From Sphingomonadales bacterium (lineage in GTDB: Bacteria; Pseudomonadota; Alphaproteobacteria; Sphingomonadales; Sphingomonadaceae), in assembly GCA_027483465.1 (NCBI GenBank), contig JAIXUQ010000062.1, positions 1 through 53,288 on the forward strand: 53,288 bases of DNA, in the 5' to 3' direction. Numbering within the stretch: the stretch's first letter is position 1; each line of letters opens with the position of its first letter. Shown here in pieces: positions 17,582 through 25,209 of the stretch. The notes below the pieces were generated by a model, which searched no databases, was not told where the DNA came from, and saw nothing but the letters and a program-made list of their open reading frames with translations. The position numbers were made by a program, and so were the translations under genes.

Positions 17582-18069
17582 TGCGCCCGCCGGCCCTGAT
17601 CGCGGCCCTGCTGCTCGCCGCCCCCGCCGCCGCCCAGCTGGTGCAGGACAAGCCAAGCCTCACCATGGCCGGCGCCCGCATCATCAGCGATGCCGCCCAG
17701 GCCGAAGCCGAAAGGCGCGGCCTGAAGGTGACGATTGCGGTGGTCGATCCGGCCGGCGTGCCGATCATGCTGCGCCGCATGGACGATGCGCCGCCGCCCG
17801 GCCCCGACATCGCCACCGGCAAGGCGCAGACAGCAGCGCGCTTTGGCAACCCCACCGCCCTGTTCGAGCAGCGGCTGCAGAAGGAAGGCCAGCTGCGCTA
17901 TCTCAGCTTCCCCACCACCATGGTCGCCTCCGAAGGCGGCGTGCCGGTGAAGCTCAATGGCCGCACGCTGGGCGCGGTCGGGGTTTCCGGCGGCACCAGC
18001 CAGGAAGACGGGCTGATCGCGGCGGCCGGGGTGGCGGCCCTGGACGCGGCGCTGGCCACAAAGAAATAG
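17581..18069 (+). CDS. Exported HbpS/GlcG-family (DUF336) protein
   Basis: A 162-residue protein with an N-terminal signal peptide (PPALIAALLLAAPAAAQ) followed by the DUF336 fold: AEAERRGLKVTIAVVDPAGVPIMLRRMDDAPPPG, a central FPTTMVASEGGVPV and GAVGVSGGTSQEDGLIAAAGVAAL. Family members bind haem or small molecules (HbpS) or sit beside glycolate oxidase (GlcG). The precise role here is unknown. The signal peptide predicts a periplasmic location. It starts at ATG 17581, overlapping the VOC stop by one base. Confidence 0.82.
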   Translation: MRPPALIAALLLAAPAAAQLVQDKPSLTMAGARIISDAAQAEAERRGLKVTIAVVDPAGVPIMLRRMDDAPPPGPDIATGKAQTAARFGNPTALFEQRLQKEGQLRYLSFPTTMVASEGGVPVKLNGRTLGAVGVSGGTSQEDGLIAAAGVAALDAALATKK

Positions 18070-18143
18070 CCGCCGGCACAAGGGTGGCCGGCGCCTCTTG
18101 CCGCTGCCCCTGCCGCCGCGCTATGAGGCGCGCATCACAAGAC

Positions 18144-18150
18144 AGGAGAG
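18144..18150 (+). promoter_or_regulatory. Strong ribosome binding site that selects the ATA start of infC
   Basis: The purine block AGGAGAG lies six bases before an ATA codon at 18157, the ideal distance. The first in-frame ATG (18181) is 30 bases away from it and has no ribosome site of its own. This placement is the main argument for a non-canonical infC start. Confidence 0.7.
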
Positions 18151-18156
18151 ACTGCC

Positions 18157-18702
18157 ATACCACCGCCCCCTCGCCGTTTCATGAGCACGCCGGCCCCGAT
18201 TTCCGGCCCGCTTTATGATGAGTTCATCAAGTCTCCCAAGGTTCGCGTGATCGATCAGGACGGGGAGAATCTGGGCGTGCTCTATACCCGCGAAGCCATT
18301 GCGATGGCGCAGGAAGCGGGGCTCAATCTGGTGGAAGTCTCCCCCGGCGCCGATCCGCCGGTGTGCAAGATCCTCGATGTCGGCAAGTTCAAGTACGAGG
18401 CCCAGAAAAAGGCCGCTGCCGCCCGCAAGAACCAGAAGACGCAGGAGATCAAGGAGATCAAGATGCGTCCCAACATCGACGAGCATGATTATCAGACCAA
18501 GATGAAGGCCATCCAGCGCTTTCTGGAAGAAGGCGACAAGGTCAAGCTGACGCTGCGCTTCCGCGGCCGCGAGCTGAGCCATGGCGAACTGGGCCTGAAA
18601 CTGCTGGAGCGGGTGCGCGACGACACCGCCGATCTGGCCAAGGTGGAACAACTGCCGCGCCTGGAAGGCCGCCAGATGCTGATGGTGATCGCGCCAAAGT
18701 GA
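18157..18702 (+). CDS. infC: Translation initiation factor IF-3, probable ATA start
   Basis: IF-3, with RVIDQDGENLGVLYTREAIAMAQEAGLNLVEVSPGADPPVCKILDVGKFKYE in the N-domain and KMRPNIDEHDYQTKMKAIQRFLEEGDKVKLTLRFRGRE in the C-domain. It keeps 30S subunits free and checks the start codon. From ATG 18181 the protein has 173 residues. I prefer ATA 18157: it is in frame, adds IPPPPRRF (similar to N-terminal extensions in related IF-3 proteins) and has AGGAGAG six bases upstream. In E. coli infC uses AUU and IF-3 represses its own synthesis through it; the same control is inferred here. Confidence 0.88.
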   Translation: MPPPPRRFMSTPAPISGPLYDEFIKSPKVRVIDQDGENLGVLYTREAIAMAQEAGLNLVEVSPGADPPVCKILDVGKFKYEAQKKAAAARKNQKTQEIKEIKMRPNIDEHDYQTKMKAIQRFLEEGDKVKLTLRFRGRELSHGELGLKLLERVRDDTADLAKVEQLPRLEGRQMLMVIAPK

Positions 18703-18729
18703 ACGCGAATTGCCTGCCGGGCACCACAG

Positions 18730-18764
18730 ACGCCGCCGGACCACCCCCGGCGGCGTTTGCGTTT
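18730..18764 (+). terminator. Rho-independent-type terminator after infC
   Basis: A perfect 10-base stem (ACGCCGCCGG, 18730-18739; CCGGCGGCGT, 18747-18756) with a seven-base loop is followed by TTGCGTTT. It lies 28 bases after the infC stop and ahead of the next gene. Confidence 0.7.
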
Positions 18765-18791
18765 GGGCGCGGGCGGCGCTAACGCCCGGCC

Positions 18792-19289
18792 ATGTCCTTC
18801 GCTGCCCCGCCCCTCACCGGCTCCAAGCCGGAGCAATATGACCAGTTCCGCACGCAACTTTCCCTGCTGATCGGCGACGAACGCGATTTCGTCGCCAACA
18901 TGGCCAACATGGCGGCGTTGATCTTCCACCAGCTGGGCGATCTGAACTGGGCCGGATTCTATCTGATGCGCGGCGGCGAGCTGGTGCTTGGCCCGTTCCA
19001 GGGCAAGCCGGCCTGCATCCGCATCGCGCTGGGCCGGGGCGTGTGCGGCACCGCGGCGGCCACGCGGCAAACCCAGGTCGTGCCCGATGTCCACGCCTTT
19101 CCCGGCCATATCGCCTGCGATGCCGACAGCCGGTCAGAGATTGTCGTGCCGCTGATCGCCGGCGGCGCGGTCATCGGCGTGCTCGATCTCGACAGCCCGA
19201 AACCCGGCCGCTTCGATGAAGACGACCGGGCCGGGCTGGAAGCGGCAGCGGGGCTCTTGCTGGCTGCCAGCCATTGGGGCGCCCTTTGA
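18792..19289 (+). CDS. msrC: Free methionine-(R)-sulfoxide reductase (GAF domain)
   Basis: A 165-residue single GAF-domain protein with WAGFYLMRGGELVLGPFQGKPACIRI, GRGVCGTAAATRQTQVVPDVHAFPGHIACDADSRSEIVVPL and LDLDSPKPGRFDEDD. Three cysteines (C75, C85, C109) have the 10- and 24-residue spacing of the catalytic set of the E. coli enzyme. It reduces free methionine-R-sulfoxide using thioredoxin. It stands alone downstream of the infC terminator. Confidence 0.9.
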   Translation: MSFAAPPLTGSKPEQYDQFRTQLSLLIGDERDFVANMANMAALIFHQLGDLNWAGFYLMRGGELVLGPFQGKPACIRIALGRGVCGTAAATRQTQVVPDVHAFPGHIACDADSRSEIVVPLIAGGAVIGVLDLDSPKPGRFDEDDRAGLEAAAGLLLAASHWGAL

Positions 19290-19310
19290 GCGCCCCAAAG
19301 CCGCGCAGGA

Positions 19311-20927
19311 TCAATCCCGCTTGAACTCGAAGCTGAAGCCCTGCTGGCGCTGGGCCTGATCCAGCGCCGCCAGCGCCAGCTTGCGATCTTCCTCGCTCAT
19401 CTGGGCCTTGGCCACGGCGTCCTTCGCCTTGGCCAGCGCGGCGACCGATTGCGCCCGGGCGGCACGCGCCTTGGCCATGGCCTCCTCGATCTGCTTCAGA
19501 TGGGCACCGCCGCAGGTGGCCAGCGCCTGCATGTCGGCATCGGCGGGCAGTTTCACGCCGTCCTTCTCGCAGCGGGCGCGCAGATCGGCCTGAACCGACA
19601 TGATGCTCACCCGCCCGGCCTTGCCGGCCGCCACATCGGCGGTTTCAACCCGGCGCAGCATCACCACCTGGCCACCGCCGGGCATCTCGTTCACCTGCAC
19701 ATCGCCAGCACCAGGCCCCGGCCCAAACATCATCACCTTGGGCGCCTCACCACCGGCGGCATTGTCGGTGACCACCTTGCCATCCTTGATGATCAGCGTG
19801 CGCACCACGGTCTTGCTGCCCTTCTCGCCCTTCTCACCCTTCTTGCCCTTGCCGTCGGCCGCATCGGCCTTGTGGTGGAAGATCATGATCTGCGGCGGTG
19901 CCGGCGGGGCAGCGGGGGCTGCCGGGGCGGGCGGCGCGGCGGGGGCCGGCGCGGCCACCGGAGCCGGCGGTGCCGGCGGGCTGGGCTGCGCGCCCGAAGC
20001 CGTGGCCATCAGGCCACCGGCGGCCAGGCCGGCCACGGCCAGCCCGCCCATCATGCGGGCCGCCAGGCCCAGCTTGCGATCCTTCATCATGGCGATACGC
20101 TCCTTCAACTGGTTCTTGTGGTTCATGGCGCAGGCAGCCACCGGGGTGGCGACACAGGCCGATTTCAGCAGGGCGCCGGCATAGGCGGCACGGGTGTGGC
20201 CATCGCTGCCGGCCAGCACGGTGGCATCGCAGGCCAGTTCCTGATCCGACCGGAAGGCGCGCCAGGCGGCATGGGCGATCGGGTTCCACCAGTGCGCCGC
20301 CAGCACCAGCAGGCCCACAAGATTGGCCAGCAGATCCAGCCGATCATGGTGGGCGCCTTCGTGCAGCAGCGCCAGGCGGCGCTCGGCCGGGGAATAACGC
20401 TTGAGGAAATCCGCCGGCAGCAGCACGCGGCGCCGGACGATGCCGGCCGCCATCGGGCCGGGCACATGGGCCGAAACGATCACCTCCACGCCGCCCTGCC
20501 GCGTGAGATGCTCACCTTCCCGCACGGCGCGGCCCACGAAGCGGACATGGCGGCCCCATTGCACCGCCAGAAACACCAGCGCGCCCACCGCCCACAGCGC
20601 CAGCAGCAGGGCCGGCCAATCGGCCACCAGCCCCGGTTCGCCGGCCGGCGGCAGCGGCTGGGCGTGCGCACCGGCATCGGCGGCGGGCAGCAGCACCACC
20701 GCCATGCCGGCAGCGGGCCGGGTTTCGGCCGCGGGCATATAGAGCGACTGCCAGCCCGGAATCGCCGGCATCACCATGCGCAGCGCCGGCATTGCCCACA
20801 GCGCATAGGCCAGATGCGCCCCCCACAGCCGGGCCACCGGCCGGCGCACCGCCAGCACCAGCAGCATCAACAGGCTGGCACCGGTCAGCGCCTCCACCAG
20901 CCAGGTGGTATCAAGCCAATTGCTCAT
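19311..20927 (-). CDS. BlaR1-like M56 membrane metallopeptidase without a penicillin-binding sensor
   Basis: A 538-residue protein with several N-terminal membrane helices, the zinc motif HEGAH (189-193) inside LALLHEGAHHDRLDLL, and the downstream SDQELACDATVL glutamate region. This is the metallopeptidase part of BlaR1/MecR1, which triggers removal of the BlaI repressor. After a further hydrophobic segment (about 285-310) there is a Pro/Ala-rich linker, a Lys/Gly/Glu-rich KGKKGEKGEKGSK stretch and an Ala/Lys-rich, probably coiled-coil C-terminus. No SxxK or KTG penicillin-sensor domain is present, so the inducing signal is not defined. ATG 20927 overlaps the blaI stop (ATGA). Confidence 0.87.
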   Translation of the reverse strand: MSNWLDTTWLVEALTGASLLMLLVLAVRRPVARLWGAHLAYALWAMPALRMVMPAIPGWQSLYMPAAETRPAAGMAVVLLPAADAGAHAQPLPPAGEPGLVADWPALLLALWAVGALVFLAVQWGRHVRFVGRAVREGEHLTRQGGVEVIVSAHVPGPMAAGIVRRRVLLPADFLKRYSPAERRLALLHEGAHHDRLDLLANLVGLLVLAAHWWNPIAHAAWRAFRSDQELACDATVLAGSDGHTRAAYAGALLKSACVATPVAACAMNHKNQLKERIAMMKDRKLGLAARMMGGLAVAGLAAGGLMATASGAQPSPPAPPAPVAAPAPAAPPAPAAPAAPPAPPQIMIFHHKADAADGKGKKGEKGEKGSKTVVRTLIIKDGKVVTDNAAGGEAPKVMMFGPGPGAGDVQVNEMPGGGQVVMLRRVETADVAAGKAGRVSIMSVQADLRARCEKDGVKLPADADMQALATCGGAHLKQIEEAMAKARAARAQSVAALAKAKDAVAKAQMSEEDRKLALAALDQAQRQQGFSFEFKRD

Positions 20928-21289
20928 TGCTTCAGCTCCCGGATCAGGGCTTCCAGTTCGGCGATATCGGCGGCCGACAATTCACCGCGCTCGGCCAGAT
21001 GCGCCACCAGCGGGGCCGGCCGGCCGCCAAACAGCCGATCCACCAGCCGGCGCGATTCGCCGGCGGCCACATCGGCGCGCGCCACCGCCGGTTCATACAG
21101 ATAGCGGCGGCCATCCTCGGTGGTGGCCAGCGCCCCCTTGGCGGCCAGCCGCGACAACAGGGTCTTCACCGTCGGCAGGCTCCAGCCGGTTTCGGCCAGC
21201 CGCGCCGCAACCTCCTGCGCTGTCAGCGGGCTGGCGTGCCACAGCACCTCCATCACCTGCCATTCGGCTTCGCTGATCCGCTCGCTCAT
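20924..21289 (-). CDS. blaI: BlaI/MecI-family transcriptional repressor
   Basis: A 121-residue winged-helix repressor: ISEAEWQVMEVLWHASPLTAQEVAARLAETGWSLPTVKTLLSRLAAKGALATTEDGRRYLYEPAV. This is the BlaI/MecI DNA-binding domain, followed by a dimerisation tail containing LVDRLFGG. It normally binds TACAnnTGTA dyads and is released by proteolysis triggered by the M56 partner encoded next. ATG 21289 has GGAAGG upstream. Two matching dyads lie in its own promoter, so autoregulation is likely. Confidence 0.92.
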   Translation of the reverse strand: MSERISEAEWQVMEVLWHASPLTAQEVAARLAETGWSLPTVKTLLSRLAAKGALATTEDGRRYLYEPAVARADVAAGESRRLVDRLFGGRPAPLVAHLAERGELSAADIAELEALIRELKQ

Positions 21290-21307
21290 CCCGGCCTTCC
21301 GATTCGC

Positions 21308-21319
21308 CTACATCTGTAG
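21308..21319. promoter_or_regulatory. BlaI-type operator 1
   Basis: CTACATCTGTAG is a perfect five-base inverted repeat with a two-base centre and contains TACAnnTGTA, the BlaI/MecI core. It sits just downstream of the -10 of the blaI promoter. Confidence 0.72.
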
Positions 21320-21321
21320 TC

Positions 21322-21350
21322 GTAATATCGACTACGGCTGTAATCGTCAA
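21322..21350 (-). promoter_or_regulatory. Promoter of blaI-blaR1
   Basis: On the minus strand TTGACG (21350-21345) and TATTAC (21327-21322) are separated by exactly 17 bases, about 30 bases upstream of the blaI ATG. One BlaI-type dyad fills the spacer and another covers the expected transcription start, the usual arrangement of a repressed, self-regulated promoter. Confidence 0.72.
21333..21342. promoter_or_regulatory. BlaI-type operator 2
   Basis: TACGGCTGTA matches the TACAnnTGTA core with one change. It lies 24 bases from operator 1 and inside the -35/-10 spacer of the blaI promoter. It is also in the region shared with the divergent penicillin-binding protein gene. Confidence 0.6.
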
Positions 21351-21434
21351 CCACCGTATTGCAAGATTGGGACAGTCACCGCACAAGGCGGCGTGCGCGG
21401 GCGCAGGCTGGCGCCACGCAGGAAGAGGCCGGTC

Positions 21435-23435
21435 TTGGAGGCAGGGGACAGTTTCGGGGCCGGCGATGGCCTGCGCGGCGGATGGGCGCCGGGATTGGCC
21501 GGCGGGCCGGGCACCCTGCCTTATGCGCCGCTGCCGCCCCGCCGCTCGCGCTGGCGCTGGCTGAAGCGCGGCCTGGCCGCCGCGCTGCTGATCCTGATCC
21601 TGCTGTTCGCCTGGCTGGCGTGGACGGCGCCCATGTCAAAATCGCTGGAGCCGATCGCGCGGCCGCAGATCACCCTGCTGGCGGCCGATGGCTCACCGAT
21701 TGCCCGCAAGGGCGCACGGGTGGAACGGCCGGTGCAGATCGCCACCCTGCCCGCGCATGTGCCGGCCGCCCTGATCGCCATCGAGGACCGCCGCTTTCGC
21801 CGCCACATCGGCATCGATCCCATCGCCATCGGCCGGGCGCTGTGGAGCAACATCACCACCGGGCGCACCCAGGGCGGCAGCACGATCACCCAGCAACTGG
21901 CCAAGTTCACCTTCCTGACGCCCGAACGCAGCCTGACCCGCAAGCTGCGCGAGGCGCTGATCGCGCTGTGGCTGGAATTGTGGCTGAGCAAGGACCAGAT
22001 CCTCGAACGCTATCTTTCGAACGCCTATTTCGGTGACAATTGCTATGGCCTGCGCGCCGCGGCCCTGCATTATTTCAACCGCCAGCCCGAACGGCTGACA
22101 CGCGCGCAGGCCGCCATGCTGGCCGGGCTGTTGCAGGCCCCCACCCGCCTGGCCCCCACCCGCAATTACGACGGCGCCAAGGCACGCATGCGGCTGGTGG
22201 TGCGGGCGATGGCCGATACCGGCGTGCTCAGCGCCGCCGATGCCCGCCGGATCCGGCCGCCGCGCCTGGATGTGCAGCGCGAGGCCGATCTGCCCACCGG
22301 CACCTATTTTGCCGATTGGGCGATGGCGCAACTGGCCGACGATGATCTGAGCTATGCCAGCCGCACCGTGCGCACCACGCTGGACGCCCGGCTGCAACGC
22401 GCCGCCCGCCGCGCCATTGCCGGCACCGGCCTGAAGGCGGCGCAGGTGGCGCTGGTGGCGATGCGGCCCAATGGCGAGGTGGTGGCCATGCTGGGCGGGC
22501 GCGATTATGCCGCCTCCCCGTTCAACCGCGCCACCCAGGCGCTGCGCCAGCCGGGCTCCACCTTCAAATTGTTTGTCTATCTGGCCGCCCTGCAGGCTGG
22601 GCGCTCGGCGGATGACCGCATCGCCAACACGCCGATCACGCAAGGCGCCTACCGGCCGCGCAACAATCTGGATCGTTATGGCGACAGCCTGAGCCTGGCC
22701 GACGCCTTTGCCCAATCCAGCAATGTCGCGGCCGTGCGGCTGATGCAGGAGGTGGGGGACGGCAAGGTGATCGCCCTGGCGCGCGCCATGGGCATCAGCA
22801 CGCGCCTGCCAAAGGGCGATCCCAGTCTGGCGCTGGGCACCACGGGCACCACCCTCATCGAAATGACGGCGGCCTATGCCGGTTTTGCCGGCAACGCCTG
22901 GCCAGTGCGGCCCACCGCGCTGCCGGTGCCCGAACCCGGCCTGTGGGACCGGCTGTTCAACGCGCCCTCGGCCTTTGATGATGATGTGCACGACGCCATG
23001 GCGGGGATGCTGCGCGGCGTTGTCACCCGCGGCACCGGCAAGGCCGCGGCACCAGGCCGCCCGGCCTATGGCAAGACCGGCACCACGCAGGACAACCGCG
23101 ACGCGCTGTTCATCGGCTATGCCGGCGATCTGGTGGTGGGCGTGTGGGTGGGCCGCGATGACAACAAGCCGCTGGGCAATATCACCGGCGGCGGCCTGCC
23201 GGCGCGCATCTGGCGCGATTTCATGCGCCGCGCCCAGCCGCCGCGCCCGGCCGCCGACCAGCGCGATGAGGACGCCCCCGATGGCAATATCCGGCTGGGC
23301 CCCGACACCGCGCTGCGCATCGATGATGGCGAGGCGGTGCTGAGCACCCGGCTGGGCGAGCGGCGGATGAACCTGCGCATCGATCTGGATCAGCCGGAAA
23401 CCGTCGTGCTGGAACCGGAACCGCCGCCGCCCTGA
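21435..23435 (+). CDS. Class A penicillin-binding protein (transglycosylase/transpeptidase)
   Basis: About 666 residues. A short cytoplasmic N-terminus and one membrane helix (AAALLILILLFAWLAW) precede the GT51 transglycosylase domain with AIEDRRFRRHIGID, GGSTITQQLAK and ERYLSNAYFGD. The transpeptidase domain has the active-site serine in PGSTFK, SSN as the SxN motif and YGKTGTTQD as KTG. It polymerises and cross-links peptidoglycan in the periplasm. The start is inferred at TTG 21435, preceded by GGAAGAGG; upstream GTG codons are possible. It is divergent from blaI across a region with BlaI-type operators. It is PBP1C-like in size, but a C-terminal BiPBP domain is absent. Confidence 0.9.
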   Translation: MEAGDSFGAGDGLRGGWAPGLAGGPGTLPYAPLPPRRSRWRWLKRGLAAALLILILLFAWLAWTAPMSKSLEPIARPQITLLAADGSPIARKGARVERPVQIATLPAHVPAALIAIEDRRFRRHIGIDPIAIGRALWSNITTGRTQGGSTITQQLAKFTFLTPERSLTRKLREALIALWLELWLSKDQILERYLSNAYFGDNCYGLRAAALHYFNRQPERLTRAQAAMLAGLLQAPTRLAPTRNYDGAKARMRLVVRAMADTGVLSAADARRIRPPRLDVQREADLPTGTYFADWAMAQLADDDLSYASRTVRTTLDARLQRAARRAIAGTGLKAAQVALVAMRPNGEVVAMLGGRDYAASPFNRATQALRQPGSTFKLFVYLAALQAGRSADDRIANTPITQGAYRPRNNLDRYGDSLSLADAFAQSSNVAAVRLMQEVGDGKVIALARAMGISTRLPKGDPSLALGTTGTTLIEMTAAYAGFAGNAWPVRPTALPVPEPGLWDRLFNAPSAFDDDVHDAMAGMLRGVVTRGTGKAAAPGRPAYGKTGTTQDNRDALFIGYAGDLVVGVWVGRDDNKPLGNITGGGLPARIWRDFMRRAQPPRPAADQRDEDAPDGNIRLGPDTALRIDDGEAVLSTRLGERRMNLRIDLDQPETVVLEPEPPPP

Positions 23436-23453
23436 CGCGCCTGCAATGCGCTC

Positions 23454-23482
23454 TTTTCAATTTGTGAGGGCTTGTTTATATA
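23454..23482 (+). promoter_or_regulatory. Possible promoter of the tetR-efflux operon, giving a leaderless tetR
   Basis: TTTTCA (23454-23459) and TATATA (23477-23482) are 17 bases apart in an AT-rich patch between the PBP and tetR genes. Transcription would start at or within a base or two of the tetR ATG (23489). No ribosome binding site precedes that ATG, which fits a leaderless message. Confidence 0.4.
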
Positions 23483-23488
23483 CATGGC

Positions 23489-24127
23489 ATGACGACCCCT
23501 TCCCCTGATTCGCCCGCATCGGATTCGCGGAGCCGCGGCCGGCCGGTGAACGAAGACGCACGGCAGGCACGCATGGACCAGATCCTGGAGGGCGCGCGCC
23601 GCTGCTTCATCCGTCGCGGGTTCCATGCCGCCAGCACCGCCGAAATCGCCGCCGAAGCGCGGGTGAGCGTGGCCAACATCTATCAATATTTCGCCAGCAA
23701 GGCCGATCTGGTGCTGGCGCTGGTGGAGCAGGATCTGGCCGATGATCTGGCGCTGATCAATGAACTGGATGCAGCGGCCTCCTTCTCCGCCGGCCTGGAT
23801 GCGCTGATCACCGGCTTTCTGAGCGATCCCGACATGGCGCGGTCGCAGGCGCTGCGGCTGGAAATCTATGCCGAAGGCGCCCGCGATGCCCGCATTGCCG
23901 AAGCCATGCTGGCCGCCAATGGCCGGCTGGTGGCGGCGCTGGCCAACACACTGGCGCGGGCGCAGGCGACAGGCGAACTGGCTGCCGATTTTGATCCGCA
24001 GGATGTGGCCGATGCCATCCTGGGGCTGGCCGATGGCGTGCTGGCCTGTGCCGCGCTGCAGCCTGAGCGGATGCCCGAATATGCCGCCATGTTCGGGCGG
24101 CAGGTCCGTCGCCTCACCATGGCGTGA
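23489..24127 (+). CDS. TetR-family regulator of the adjacent efflux operon
   Basis: A 212-residue TetR-type repressor. Residues about 27-75 hold the helix-turn-helix: QILEGARRCFIRRGFHAASTAEIAAEARVSVANIYQYFASKADLV. The rest is a helical ligand-binding domain. It sits 33 bases upstream of the RND efflux genes on the same strand, so it probably represses its own operon and is released by an exported compound. A second ATG at 23484 is out of frame. No Shine-Dalgarno sequence is visible. Confidence 0.88.
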   Translation: MTTPSPDSPASDSRSRGRPVNEDARQARMDQILEGARRCFIRRGFHAASTAEIAAEARVSVANIYQYFASKADLVLALVEQDLADDLALINELDAAASFSAGLDALITGFLSDPDMARSQALRLEIYAEGARDARIAEAMLAANGRLVAALANTLARAQATGELAADFDPQDVADAILGLADGVLACAALQPERMPEYAAMFGRQVRRLTMA

Positions 24128-24160
24128 ACATTTGCCCCCAATATAAGCGAGCCCTGATTT

Positions 24161-25195
24161 ATGAAATTGCAGATGCTTTTGCCCACGGTGGCCCTGCTGG
24201 TTGCCGCCTGCAGCAGCCCGGCGCCGCCCGCCGCAGCGCCCCGCGTGGTGCTGGTGGCCCCGGCCGGCATGGCCACCGCCGGCCGGCCGGAGTTCGCCGG
24301 TCTGGCGATCAGCACCGGCCATCACGAGATCGCCAGCGAAGACGGCGGGCGCATCGTGGCGCTGCTGGTGGGCGTGGGTGATCGGGTGCGCGCCGGGCAG
24401 CTGCTGGCCCGCATCGATGCCGAACCGGCGCGGCAGGCCATGGCCGATGCCGCCGCCCGGCTGGCGGCAGCCCGCGCCATCGCGGCGGACCGGGCCGGCC
24501 AGGCACAGCGGGCGGACGCGCTGCTGGCCAGCGGGGCCGGCAGCGCCGCCACCGCCGAGGGTGCCCGCGCCGCCGCCACCGCCGCCGCCGCCGATGTGCG
24601 CGCCGCCGCAGCGGCCCTGGCCCTCGCCCGCCGCCGCCTGGCGCTGGCCGATGTGCGCGCCCCGGCCAGCGGCGTGATCAGCGCCCGCCTGGCCGAACGT
24701 TCGGCCATCCTTGCCCCCGGCGCCCGCCTGTTTGATCTGGAGGCCGATGGCGGCGGCACCGAGATTCTGGTCGCCGCACCAGCGGGTGCCGGTGACTGGC
24801 CAGCCGAATGGACGGTGCGCACGGGCAGCCGGCACTGGCCGGCACGGCTGGCGGGCCACAGCCCGGCCATTGATGCGCTGGGCGTGCAGCAACTGCGGTT
24901 GCGGCTGATCGGCGGCCGGCTGCCGGCCGGCGCCAGCGTGCGCGCCCAGCCGCAGGCAGCCGCACTGGCCCAGGCCGTGCCGATGGCCGCCGTGGTGGCC
25001 GGCGCCGGCGGCCGCCGCGTGATCCGCTTTGTCGATGCGCGCGATCAGGTGGGTGAAGTGCCGGCCAGCCTGATCGCACTGGCCGACGGCCAGGCCATCG
25101 TGCGCGCCGCCCTGCCCCCCGGCGCCCGGGTGATCAGCGCCGGTGCCGCCTTTGTCCATCCCGGTGAGCGCGTTCGCCCGCGCGAACTGGCCTGA
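24161..25195 (+). CDS. RND efflux periplasmic adaptor lipoprotein
   Basis: A 344-residue membrane-fusion protein. The N-terminus ends in the lipobox LVAAC (Cys17), so it should be a lipoprotein of the inner-membrane periplasmic face. A lipoyl-like half (EIASEDGGRIVALLVGVGDRVRAGQLLARID) is followed by a very Ala-rich helical hairpin (about 85-165) and the second lipoyl half (DVRAPASGVISARLAERSAILAPGARLFDLE). It joins the RND pump to the outer-membrane channel. It is followed by the pump gene after 14 bases. Confidence 0.9.
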   Translation: MKLQMLLPTVALLVAACSSPAPPAAAPRVVLVAPAGMATAGRPEFAGLAISTGHHEIASEDGGRIVALLVGVGDRVRAGQLLARIDAEPARQAMADAAARLAAARAIAADRAGQAQRADALLASGAGSAATAEGARAAATAAAADVRAAAAALALARRRLALADVRAPASGVISARLAERSAILAPGARLFDLEADGGGTEILVAAPAGAGDWPAEWTVRTGSRHWPARLAGHSPAIDALGVQQLRLRLIGGRLPAGASVRAQPQAAALAQAVPMAAVVAGAGGRRVIRFVDARDQVGEVPASLIALADGQAIVRAALPPGARVISAGAAFVHPGERVRPRELA

Positions 25196-25209
25196 AGGGA
25201 AACCGGGCG

